Positions 31,210 through 45,193 of a stretch of DNA of 64,000 nt are shown piece by piece. Under the pieces are notes generated by a model that worked only from the letters and a program-made list of their open reading frames with translations, did not search any database and had not been told where the DNA came from. Within the stretch, counting starts at the first letter, position 1. The number at the start of each line of letters is the position of its first letter. The position numbers were made by a program, and so were the translations under genes. The DNA comes from Allolobophora icterica (taxonomy: Eukaryota > Annelida > Clitellata > Crassiclitellata > Lumbricidae), in the NCBI GenBank assembly GCA_963556255.1, contig OY744616.1, positions 28,086,408-28,150,407 of the forward strand. Direction: 5' to 3'.

Positions 31210-34200
31210 CTATGACAAATTTAAAATCAACATATAGGTCAATGCAAAGATTGTTAGAAGCATCGTAGGCATCTAAAATAAAGACCTTCAGTCTATCTCC
31301 AGTTCTCCGCCCATGTGATTGCCCTGCATATCTAATCTCATTCTAGACCTTCCCCAGCGCCATTGTCACGGTGTAACTTTTATTAGAATGTGCCGGTATC
31401 GGCTGCATATTAAGTTATAAACCTAAGTAATACAAAGGCAACGTATTAATTGAATCCATGACTACTTAAAATGGAGGTGGGCCTATTTACTTAACATCTT
31501 ATAAGCGGCCTTAACTAAGCAGAAACTTTCCAAGAACAATATATGAAGGATATCGCCTAACGTGCATTACATATCGCCATGCAGTCCATAGCGGAATCGT
31601 TTTCAGATGTGCTTTTAAAAAGTTTCGAACTTCCTAAAATGCCATACTTCGCAGTCATCCACGTAACTCGTCTTTCAACCTTCTGTATCCACTAGTCATC
31701 ATTCTGTTCGAAAACATTATTATCTGACTTTCTCACGTTATTGCTCAAGTAGAAAAATAGCATACAGGGCATACTTTGAGATTTGAAAAGTCCTTCAACG
31801 CTTTTGTTGACGTCTGTCGAAGTCGACTGTCCAGTTGCAGTTTCTTTGGAATCGGCCTTCCCGCTACCTAAATCATAAAACTAGTTATAGGGCCTATATG
31901 AGTGTTTAATCGTTGTTCGACGCACACATATTTTAAATTTTAATCTTAATTTCCATTATGTAATTTGTCAACTTCGCAAATGCATTAAATGCCTAAGTTG
32001 TGCTGTTGTTAGAGTAATGGCGTGAAGAGCAGTAGGTACCGAGATCGATTCCCGTGGACCCCGTAAGGTTTATTCAGCCTTCCACTCGCTAGGTGGCGGT
32101 GGTGGTTAAATGAATAGTAGGCTGTGATGGTAAGCGCTTAAAACAAGAAAAGATTATTATTATTATTATTATCGTTATTACATAATCCATGACAGTGCTG
32201 CATCGTGGATCAGCCAAGATACCCACATCCTCTGATCGCAGACTTCAGTGAGATCGGTAAGGAGATGCAAGTGGTTGAAGGTAGGTAGGAGTGTATGTTG
32301 TTAGGTTTTTTGGAACAGAAGGGCTAGTTTAAGACTTATCCTGAATTCTACAGAAATCCAAAGCAGTTGACCAAGCAGGGTTGAGGACTTTGTACGAGAA
32401 AATACACTCAATCTCTCACGACCCAGAGAATTTTTTATGCTTTGAAGCCTATTGAATTGAACATCTGAGACACGCGCAATAACCCAGTTGATCGAGAGAG
32501 AAAACAGATAAGAAAGCAAGTCAAGATCTATGACGTGTCATTTATAAAAGCAGACTTATGTGACACATTGCCCTGAGGTGATAGAAACTACATTTTCAAA
32601 GGTTTGCTATGATGTCTCAAATGCCAGATTAGAGTCCAGAGTCCAGAGTCGCCCCAGACGTTTTAGAGTTCTCGCTAGCAACAAAAGTGCCAGTAGGGCC
32701 AATGTGGAATGGGAAGGGAAAGAACGTAGTAGGCATTGTGTGAGCCTAATATGATTCCCACAGATTTGTCTGAACCTGTGGCTAGGCAGCTGAATCTTCA
32801 AGTGTTACCTTGCTCGACTGATCAGTGGGTGATAAGGCAATGTAAAGCTGAATGTCGTTGGCGTAATACTGTAGCTGGACTCCAAAGGTGATTGGCTATA
32901 CTGACCCTACACGGCGGATGGGTATAATGAAAATTCATATATAATAAAGTGTCCCTGTGAGATACCACTAGTGCAAAGAGAAGGACCAATACAAATACCA
33001 GTAGGGCCAATGTGGAATGGGAAAGGAAAGAACGTAGTAGGCATTGTGTGAGCCTAATATGATACCCACAGATTTGTCTGAACCTGTGGCTAGGCAGCTG
33101 AATCTTCAAGTGTTACCTTGCTCGACTGATCAGTGGGTGATAAGGCAATGTAAAGCTGCATGTCGTCGGCGTAATACTGTAGCTGGACTCCAAAGGTGAT
33201 TGGCTATACTGACCCTACACGGCGGATGGGTATAATGAAAATTCATATATAATAAAGTGTCCCTGTGAGACACCACTAGTGCAAAGAGAAGGCCCAATAC
33301 AAATACCCATTTTCTCAGACCTGTTACCAAGGCAGATTCTAGTCAGTTTCAGGCAGTCCCAGAGACCCCAAGAGCTTTAGTATATTTAGAAAGCAGTACT
33401 TGGTTGTCAACAGTGTCAAAATTTGGCGCTTGTTTTAACACTTTTGACCACCAAACAAGCGCCAAGTTGGAGACATACCGAGATTTACACCTTCCCAGTA
33501 CCAACAGCTGAGAAGATGTTGTCCAGCGTAAAGACAAAAACAGTTTCAGTACGGTAGCGTTCACGGTAAGCTGATTTCTAAAGTATAAAAGCTAGGAGAT
33601 GAAATAACGTATTTGATTAAAATCAGTTTAAGGAAGAGAAGTTCAAGAAACTTTTGTCACTGGAATCCTTGTTGGCTTTTCCTTGCACCGATAGCTTGTT
33701 CGGTTTCGAAGGCTTTGTGATGGCCTCATAAACGTTATTCGTTTCCATCACCGGAGCCAGATCTTGATAGATAGTATCTTTTGTAGCTTTTTCATCTTTT
33801 AAATCTTTCTTCCCTTCTAAAACAAAATTTAATTTCAATCAACATTGCAGGTTAATGTACGGCATGACATTAGACTATTAGTGTTGCATTTATACGCAGC
33901 AAAATTATAAGCCTCTAGTCGATCTTAACATAATTATGTGATAACCTTGTACAATGTACATAATTATATTATTATAATCAAATTTAATGACGTACATAGT
34001 TGTAATTTCTTGACTTCTATATTGTCTCTACAATACCATCGTCATATTGCGATGATCACTTCAAGTGAAACTGTAAAATAATTATTAGTTGTAGTATAAA
34101 ACATTTTATTCACTAAAAGTCACGAATTTGTGAATCTGAGGGGCGGTTAGGTAGTCATTAAGTAAAAGTAAACTATAATGGGTCAGAGTGTCTAGTTTAG

Positions 34201-37200
34201 GACACATTTTGAATTCCACAGAAAGCCAAAGCAATAAACCAACCAGTGTTAAGAATTTTATAGGAAAAGATGCGCACGTTATGAATTTTAAATGCGTTGA
34301 AGTCTTCAGGCTCCAAGATCTGAGATGCGCGTAAAAACAGAGGTGGCATGATCGAGGTGAGAGAAGATAAGAATGGAAGACATGTTCTGTTACATTCCAT
34401 GATAAGAACAACCCTATGTGAGGTACTACCGTGATATGATAGAAACTACATTGACAAAGGTTTGTTATGTGGAGTCAGAATGTGAGATTACTGTCCAGAG
34501 CAACCCAATCGTTTAGGAGTTTTTGCTATCAGGAAAACAGTGACAGTAAGGTTAATGCTGGAGTAAGAAGTGAAAGTGCGTAGGCATTGTGTGAGTCTAA
34601 TATGATTGCCTCAGATTTGTCTGAATCTGTGGCTAGACAGCTGAATTAGAGCCATGCATGCACTGAAGAGAGGCAGTCTTCAAGTTTAACCTTGCAGGAC
34701 TGATCAGTGGGCGATAAGGCAATGCAAAGCTGAATATCGTCGGCGTAATGCTGTAGCTGAACTCCAAAAGTGATTGGCTATAGTGACATACATGGAAGAT
34801 TGGTATGATGAAGATGGATTTAAGAGGGAACAAAGAACAGATCCCTGATATCAGCAGTGCAGACAGAAGGATCAGACCGAGGAATTTAAATACCCACTTG
34901 CTCAGACCGTTAACAGAGGTAGAACCTGTAGCCAGTTTAAGGCGGTCCAAGAGACCCCAAGGCCTTTAGTAAATTTAAAAAGTAGTTGTTGGTGGTCAAC
35001 AGTGTCAAAACAAGCGCCAAATTCGAGACATACTGAGATTCACGGCTTCCCAGAACCAAAAGCTGAGGAGATGTTGTCCAGCTTAAAGGCGAGAACAGTT
35101 TTAGTGGAGTAGCGTTCACGGTAAGCTGATTGAAAAGCTTCAAAGTTAGGAGATAAAATAACGTATTTGTTAAGGAAAAGATGTTCAAGAAACTTTTGTC
35201 ACTGGAATCCTTGTGGGTTTCTCCTTGCACCGATATCATCTTTGATTTCGAAGGCTTTGTGATGGCCTCGTAAACGTTCTTCGTTTCCATCACCGCAGAC
35301 AGATCTTGATAGGTAGAATCTTTTGTAGCCTTTTCATCTTTTAAACCTTTTTTTCCTTCTAAAACAAATTTAAAACAATATTGTCGATTATTTAACGCAC
35401 TTACATTAGGCTATTTGTGTTGCATATTATTCGCAACAAAATATAGGCCTTTATCCGATATTCACATATGTGATAACCCTGCACATGTAATTTAATATAA
35501 TGACACATATAATTATTGCAATGCTGTCATAATTATTATTAATAATTTTATGACTTCAATATTGTCTGTACAATGTCATCGTCAAATTATCATAAGTGAA
35601 ACTGTAAAATAATTATTAGTAACAGTATAAAGTTTGTTAACTCGCTAAGAGTTACAGAATTGTCAATCTAAGGGGCGGTTAGTCAGTCATCAAGCGAAGA
35701 TCAACTTGATGTCCAGATATTTTTGAAGTCAGAATTAGTGACTTTTGTGCCATCTCTTGAAGGAAGAGTAACAGTTTCAGCATTATGAGAAAGAGTGGTA
35801 GTTGGTCCACTTTTATACAGGTAGCAACATGTAATGCGCAGAGCCCATGACAGTGCTGCATCGTGGTTCAGTCAAAATACCCAAATCCAATGATCGCAGA
35901 TAGGCTATCGTGGGGGGAAGTAAGAAGATACTAGTGGTTGAAGGTAGGTTGGAGTGCTTTTGTTATTAGGTTTTATGGGTCAGAAATGCTAGTTTATGAC
36001 CTATTCTAAATTATACAGAAGGCCAGAGCAGTTGACCAATGAGGATTAAGGGCTTTGTACGAGAAGATGCACGTAATATTAAGCGACCCACTGATCCAGA
36101 GAAATTTACATACGTCGAAGCCTATGCATTTCAAGATCTAAACTACACGCAAAAATCGAGTTTGCATGATCGAGGTCAGAATGCAGATAAGAAAGCAATC
36201 TATGTTCTCTAACATATCTTTTATAAAAGCATACGTATGTGACCTATAATAATTATTGTCCTGATGTGATAGAAACTACATTTGCAAAGTATTGTTATGT
36301 GGGGTTGAAATTTGAGCTTACTGACCAGAGTCACCCCACGCCTTTTTAAGAGTTTTTGTTGCAGAAAAACAGTGCCAGCAGGGGCAAAGCTGGAATGAGT
36401 AGGGAGAGAACGCAGGCATTGCGTGAGCCTAATATGGTTGCCTCAGATTTGTCTGGATCTGTGGTTAGACAGATGAATCATAATCATGCATGCACTGAAA
36501 AGAGGCACTCTTCAAGTGTTACCTTGCCGGACTGATCAGTGGGTGTAAGGCAATGCAAAGCTGAATATCGTTGGTCGCTTATTGCTGTAACTGGACTCCA
36601 AAAGTGATTGGCTATAGTGACCCTACATGGGTGATTGGTATAATGAAGATTGACATAAGACTGGACCGAGAACAGATCCCTGAGAGATAACAGCAGCGCG
36701 GACAGACGTATCAGACCGGACAATATACTTGTAAATATCCACTTGCTCAGTCCGTTTGCAGACGTAAAAGCTAGCCACTTTTCGGCAGTCCCAGAGACCC
36801 CAAGGCTTTTAATGAATTTTAAAAGTAGTAGCTGGTGGTCAACAGCCTTTCCAGTATCAACAGCTAAGAAGATGTTGTCCAGCGTAAAGGCCAGAACAGT
36901 TTGAGAAGAGTAGCCTTAACGGAAACCTGATAGGAAAAAGACTAAATTTAGGAGATGAGATAATGTATTTCTTTAAATCAGTTCAAGGCATAGATGTTCA
37001 AGAAACTTCACTAGAATCCTTGCTGGCGTCTTCTTGCATCGATATCTTGCTCGATTTTGAAGGCTTTTTGATGGCCTCGTAAGCGTTACTCGTTTCCATC
37101 ACCGTAGCCAGATCTTGATACTTGGAATCTTTTGTAGCTTTATCAGTTTGTAAATCTTTCTTTCCTTCTAAAACAATTTCAAATCAACATTGTTGGTTAA

Positions 37201-40200
37201 TGCCATGCATTTACATTAGGCTATTCGTGTTGCATATATGCGCAGCAAAATATAGTCCTCCAGCCGATCTTCACGTATGCCTTCAAAATGTGATGACTCC
37301 AAGTTTAACCTTGCCACTCTCATCAGTGGGTGATAAGGCAATGTAAAGCTAAATATCGTCTGCTAACTGCTGTAGCTGAATTGCAAAAGTGATTGGCTAT
37401 GCGGGTGATTGGTAAAGAGAACATTGTTAAATTTAGGACCGAGAACAGATCATGTGAGATACCAGCAGCACACAGAGAAGGATTAAACCGAGCAATACAA
37501 ATACCTACTTGCTCAGACCGATTACAGAGGCAGAAGATGGCCAGTTCCAGCAAGTCCTAGATACATCAAAGCTTTGAGTAAGTTTAGAAAGTATTACCTG
37601 TGGTAAACACTAAACAGTGTCAAAGGAGCCGCTAAGGTCGACGCATTCTGTAATTCAGGCCTTTCCAGCGTCAAAAGCTGAGAAGATGTTGTCTAGCGTA
37701 AAAGCGAGAACAGTTTCGGTGGAGTAGCTTTCACGGTAAGCTGATTGGTGAGGACTAAAGTTAGGAGATGAAGTGATGTACTTCGGTTAAATCAATGTAA
37801 GGATATGTTCATGAAACTTTCAAACGTTATCGATGTTGGAGATGAGTCTAAATGTTGGCACTCTGTTGGTGTCTAGGTCGGGTTTCTTTTAAATAAAGTA
37901 AGTAGGCCTAATTAGTTGAAGAAGTCCATTCGAAATCGGTAGTTCAAGTCATTCTCAAAAGAGTGTCTTGCATACCTCATTATTAGATGAAAATGCCTGC
38001 TTTGTCAATTTAGTTACTTTGATCTCTGCATCTCTAAAGTTAAATCTCTTCGCGTCGTCAAGTAAAGGAGCACAGCAAGCCTAAATAAGTAGCTCTGTAC
38101 AGTTGTTAAATTCAGTGAAGGCGTGAAAACAACTGCAACTGCATTGTTTGCCGCGAACAGCCGCCTATCGAGTCCAAAGTGATAAATAGCTGACTAAGAA
38201 AACGGAAGGGGTCAATATTCTAAGTCTTACAAGCTCTCATGCTCAACCAACAACTTTCTGCGAACACATGTTGCATATGAAGGATTCAAAGTAAGATCGC
38301 AATGAAGCCTATTTAGCTATTTTTCTCAGGTCTTCCAGCAAATTTGAACTTCCTAGTCCTGCATAAACAATACATGTTACTTCAGTCTGCTGGGATAGTA
38401 TCCATTAGTCATCACACTTGTCGAAAAAATTATTATCTGACTTTCCCAAGAAGAAAAGTCAAGTAGATAAAAAGCATACATGACATACTTTGAGATTTGA
38501 AAATTGCCTGAAGGGGTTTGCAGTCGTTAGCTGAAGTCGACTGTCCAGTTGCAGTTTCTTTTAAATCAGTCTTTACGCTACCTAAACCATAAAACTACTG
38601 GTATACGATTGTTATTATTTTTCATTTTTATTTCCATCATGTAACAATCTGCACATTGATCGGTCGCGAAATGGTATTATATGCGAAAAACTTGAATAGT
38701 ACGTGGACCTGTGTTTTGAGCATAACACGTAAGGCTGCAGTATGCCACGGTCTCAATTGGTAAGATATTGAACTGAATTTAGGAAACTGGAGTATTAACG
38801 TGAAGGTCATTTAACTTTTATATCACCATTTATAAAAATATTCGTATAGTTTCACTTCATAAGCAATTCTACCACCAATACCTAATTCAAAAACATTTGA
38901 GATATGCCTTAATAAAGCCCAATGTAACCCGATTCAGATGCTAGAGCAGTAGTCTAAATTCGTTATTTAATTACACAGACCTGGTGTGGAACACGAGGTG
39001 GTGGTGGAACAACATTGATCCTGTGGGTTTAAGTCTTTGGTCTTTGGCTTGGTCTTTGGCTTATCCTTGCAGACATTTTCCGAGGACGCCAACTGGGAAG
39101 TGCTTGTATTCGTCACTTGACTTTGGACATCGGCAACCACTTCGTAGTCATTTTTTGAGGACGCTTGTCTTCTGGAGTTCACTTCAATAAAAAAGTAAGC
39201 CAGCAATCCTTGGATTAGAGATGTAACACTATATAAGCCGATAAAGTATGCCAGAATCTGATTGAGAATATATTAAAGTACAAATAAAGATTTAGAATCC
39301 TGCTAATTCGTAGCATGACAGAAATTTAGTGCCATCAGTGCCGGTTTTAGGGGCGTGCGAACCGGGGCCCGCAACTTATGGGGGACCCCGAAAATGTCAC
39401 AGAAAATTAACATGAACAAGACACCCTAATAATAATATTATTGTTTCGATTTAATCATCTCTTTTGTCAGTAAAATAAAAGTCAACTCCCTCTATGTCAC
39501 ACTTGTACTTGTCAACAATCTACTAAAATAACAGGGCCTATGATTGGCAATGAAAAACAATTTGACTTGTGTCATAGGGGCATGTACATTGTACAGTATA
39601 CTCTGCGCGGGGCCCGAAATATGGTGCCATCGAGACTTATTCACTCTATTTGGCCAGATTAACACCAAAAATACAAAAATAGTATATGCATTAAACAGAC
39701 AGTCCAACCATAAAATATATTTGACGATTAGGGTCTATCATAAAAACTTGATAATAGCAGTATATGAACAGATGATATTGAAGGAAACATTTGCTTGCAA
39801 AAGTTTGTGTTTTCCTTCTCAGCATCATAACTGGTTCTCATTGCTATTATCTTTTGATCTAATGGTTTCCATTCTAATTTTGAATTCAATCCTATCAAAT
39901 CTTGTGTAGTCTAGTCCGGCCCAACCAAACCAGTTCATTGCAGTCTATTCCATTTGATTTCAGTTCATTAAATTTTATTATGAGACATATGACGTGTGGT
40001 CGAACAGTTAACACTGTACGAATATTTGAATAATCAATGAATATTAAACATAAAAAGTGCACCTATTTTATTTCTCTTCCGTTCCTTTAAACGTTTGACG
40101 AAGCATACACCTGCTGTGGTGATCAAAAAGATTCCGACGATGACGCCAACTGTGACAACGATGACCAATCTAACAGTTGCCTCTGACATCCATCTGCTGT

Positions 40201-43200
40201 CGCGCTGACCTTGTTGCAAGCAATGTTGAACATAGTTAGAATCAAGCGGTCATTTTAGAAGGACAACATTCGGGTGAATGGGCTTAGTATAAGGTTGAAG
40301 GCGTAACAAATGCATATGTATATATATAAACTACAGGAGTTTATATTTATATTGGGTCTATGAAGAATAGTCATAACTAGGGACAGTAGAAAATCACGGT
40401 AAAAAAATGCCAAAAACACGGCATACTTTTTAAAAAATCGCGAAAAACACGGCAAAAACACGGCATCAAAATTTCACAGTTTTCTTGTAACACATTATAT
40501 GTTTATCTTTCATATTCATTGTTCATTGACAAATTGACAATAATTGTCAACCATTTGTCAGTCATTGGTTCCTTGCTGTAGCAGTTTAGCTGCGAGCATT
40601 GAATACCAATTATACCATCATAACATGAAGCGCTAAATTGTCATCTGTCAAATTTTGACGTTGAGGTGCATTCACCAGTGTGTATTGACTAACGCTCCGT
40701 TCTGCATCAACAGAATTGCCAGGAAAAATTGCAACAAAAACGGCATTTTTTTACGAAAACACGGCAAATGTCAAAAATCACGAAAAACACGGCAAATGCC
40801 GAAAAACACGGCTTCCGTGTTTGCCGTGTTTTCGTGATTTTCTACTGTCCCTAGTCATAACTGCAACGTTGTTAGATGGTTGTTAGATTTAGGCCTACTA
40901 TTCTAATTATCAACCGAAACACAGCTGTTGTGGTGATTGTCCTGAATATGGCTCTTGAGATGAAACACACGTGTTGAATGTTTCTGTTTTGAAGTTTCAC
41001 TTACACTTGTAGCTTCCGATCATGTTCTCGCAAGTCAAGTTCTCGTATAGAGTGCAGTTGTTGGCTAGGGTTTCGCATTCATTGATGTCTGAAAATGCAA
41101 GATAGGTTTAAGGTATAAGTCAGCTTAATGTGAAAAATAAATTTACTTTACTATTCTAGTAAATTGGCAACTGCATTTACCTTTCCTCTCCACGGTTCAA
41201 TTCCGATTGTCAAGTCACGCAATGAATGCGAAACCCTAGCCAACAACTGCACTCTATACGAGAACTTGACTTGCGAGAACATGATCCGCAATCCGCGAGA
41301 GGAAAATGTTGTCTAATTTCAGGCTTGCTGTCGCTGTGATTAAGTTTAAGCCAAACTCAGATGCGCGTTTACAGAAAACTGGACCTAGGCGCAAACATTT
41401 TTAGGACCGCTTCTGAACTTGTTGACTGAGAGTCTGAGACTCTGGTGTTGTTTAGCCTATCATGTGCAAAAACCGCGAAGTTGAACTTCAAAAATTCAAA
41501 ATTCTAAAATGTTATTCTCATTATTGAAAATAATATTTTCATTCGTTTGGGGCCCTAGGCGCGATTAGTGCCCTTATGCGTAAACGAGTCTCTGTCCAAA
41601 CTATCCTTTAACTGCAGATTTCTGCGTATACTGTTGCTTGAAGAGGAATGTATTGAACCCAGACCACACACACTGGCACAATTCTAAACAATGTTGGATA
41701 ACGTTAGGAAGGCACTGTTCAACTGGGTACGTTAGTTGGGAAAAGAGCGTATTAATAGCTTTACCTAAGCTAAGTAAGAAACACGTTAAAGCCTGCATAC
41801 AAAACATAGGCCTATCACGCTGCCACACCAACGACACACGAATCACACCGTTGCTATGGACACAGGTGATAAGAAGTGAAAAATATGCTTACCATGACAC
41901 TCTCGTTGTCCCACTTGCTCGAATCCAGTCTTGCACACACATTGGTAACCACCGATGGTGTTCTTACAGGTAAAGTTCTCCAACATGGCGCAGTCGTCTA
42001 AGTGGGCGGTGCATTCGTCGATATCTATAAATGGATCCCAATTCGTTAATGTCTGCCTCTGATTAGCTTAAACTTTGTTATCAGTATCCCCGACACAGGA
42101 CAATTTCACAAAGTAAAGCTTTACATTAGTAGAGTTCTCCATTAAAAGTGAAACTGCAAAATAATAATTTTAGTGCCCACAAATAAGTGCTGAAAAGCTC
42201 AGAGAAAAATCGTCATGTTCTTCATCTAGGCTCACTCAGCTGATTGAAAATAATTGCATAATAATTGGTGTGTCGTCGAATTTGGTCGGACGCTTTATGT
42301 GGTACTGAGCATTGACATATTCCTGCAGCACACACACACACACACACACTGATATCTACAAGAAAAGCTCGGTAAATTTTTATTATTTGCTTTAAGAATG
42401 TCTCGAATACTTTGGTACAAACGTCATTACACCTAAGCTACTAATAAGCAAACAGTCCATAAACACTAAATGCAAACAGTTCGCAGATAGCAAGAACTTA
42501 AAGGATTTGCTCGAAAAAGCACTAGAATAATGAAAGACAGTCAACAATGACATATAAGATCATTTTAAGATTATGTGCGGGAATTTTATTTTGAGTGACA
42601 CGATATAATGTGACTTTAAAAGAAACTTTTGCATTAATTGTTCATTGTTTAGATTTAAATGCCAGCAATAAATCTAAATGTATCTTAATTACACTATAAT
42701 TATACAAGCTAACAACGACGTAGCTCACCACTGCATGATTGTTTATTTGTTGCCAAACGATAGCTCGCATTACAGCTACATGTGTAACTGCCAATTGTGT
42801 TAGAACAGCTTTGTACACATACAGATTTTCCTTCAGTGCATTCATCAATATCTACAATAGTCAATTCAGTTTCAAATATTTGTAATACATGGATATTAGA
42901 GAAAAGTTTCTCGTGCAAATAACAGTCAATCATGAGTTGGAAACCAAACCCGATTAGAGATACCTTTGTAATGGAGGTATTTCATTGTGTGCGGTTCGAC
43001 AAATAATTGATTTTAAAATATTTTTAACAAACCCTAAACCCACTGTAGCCTTGCCTCTGGTTTCTCTACCTATTGTAATTCGACTAACATTTCCATCGAC
43101 TGATGACTTGCGAATTATGACAATTGGGCTATTGAATTAACTAAAGTAGATACACTTAACTAAACTCAATGAAAGCATTGATCTGCATGAATACGCTGAT

Positions 43201-45107
43201 ATCCATAAAAGCATAAATATATATAAACTCATCAATATTCGGGAAGTTACGGTTTTGACTACAAACTCCAACTCCAAGCGAACAATTTATCTCAACAAAA
43301 ATATGTACCATTATTTTTAAATGCTGACCTCTTCGCTATACTCATTGTCTTACACACCAAACTTTGTAAAAGCGCTGATCTCAACAGGCTTCTTTAACTG
43401 TAATTTTCGATCATTATAGCCAACGGTAGTCCTTCCTTTTTCACTCACCAGTGCATGCCGGTCCATTTGATGTGTAGCCCGCATTGCAAGCACATGTGTA
43501 ACTGCCCACATTATTATAACATATCTGTGAACAACTTGATGTTCTCTCTTGGCATTCATCAATATCTGCAAACAGCTAGCTTCAGTATTAATTTGAATAC
43601 ACATTTTATAGCGTAACGCTGTTTAATAGAAGGAGGCTGTATATGGTTGGGCTCAAGACTTCAAAGAAACTTTCAAAAGAGATGTAGGAGTGGAGGCAGG
43701 GAAAAACCAATAATTTAGGTAAGGAAGAAATGTTTTCGAAACTTTGCATGAGTTGTTGGTTGAAAGTTATGCAGAATTGGGATGAAAAATTGTCCAATGC
43801 AAAAAGATGACAAATTTCAGTCTTATACGCGAAATGTCGCCTGCAAGAAAGTTCTAGATTTTTGGAATGTGTATCAATAACCGATTTAATAACTTATTTA
43901 AAGGCCAACCAAAAGGTCTTTGATAATATAACCAATGATTAGACCTCCGTTTTGAAGTAGCATTAAGAAGTCTAAACTCTATAGCGAGTTTTCTCTTTCA
44001 CTCAATATTACATTACTACAAGCCATTATTTGGAATCCTGCAACACTATCGCAGCTAACAACGCCAATAATAATTAATAGAAATAATAAGACTATAGCAC
44101 AGTCGTAGGCTGGATTATGCAAAGTCTCCCTAAGTATAATTACTTTATTAGGCCTATATGTAATTGTAATCCAGCGTTACAATGCAAGATCTGGATTATG
44201 AGCGTAGTTTAATTGTTAGTAATGTCAGTTATTAATCTTTAGAAAAACAAGTGTAGGAATCAATATAATTATATTCTTATTCTTCTGAACGTTAAACAGA
44301 CAACTTACCTTCACATGATCGTCCGTTTGATGCCAACCTGTAGCCTGCATTGCAGCTGCAAATGTAACTGCCAACAGTGTTAGCACAGTTATGAGCACAT
44401 CCAGATGTTCCTACTGTGCACTCATTGAAATCTGGAAAATTTAGTTATATTATTAGCAAACATTAAATTATGTTTCGCGATTTCCAAAGTAGGCGATTAT
44501 TATCACTGGCGCAAACGTGTCCAAAATATTTGGGGCCATGAGGTCTGGACCAGAGGTGCAAAAAACCAAGTTTCTTTCGAGATTACTTTTTTCTTGTTTT
44601 CTTCGTTTTTTGGTATTGCTGTTTTCGTTATTTGCTTTTTAAGAGTTTCGGATTTTGGATCATAAAAATCATGATAAATGGCACAAACAAGAGCTCCAAC
44701 TCAGTTTAATTCAGTTGCGATTTCTGAAAATTAAAAATCATTCAATCAATGTTATTAAAATAACTTCTACAACAAAAAGTAAATTTATTTTTTAAAAAAA
44801 CAACATTTTGTGGTTTTCTTTTACTGTGTTTATTTAAAACCCAAAACCAAAAAACCCAACTTTTTCCCCTCTGGTCTAGACAATCAGCAAGCCTCAGAGC
44901 CTTCCGGTGTTACATAATGCGTATAGGCTAAATGGGTACGTTTTGTTTACATGTAAATTTGTTTCATACTGAAGATATTGAAGATAGAAATAAATGTTTG
45001 TTTTCATTACGAATTTCTGATAGTATTTCAGTTCTGTGTCTCTGTTTTTCTGTTTCTGAAGAAATTTGTCTATATCAAAACGTAATCTATATATATAAAG
45101 AAGAAAC

Positions 45108-45193
<86 letters not shown>

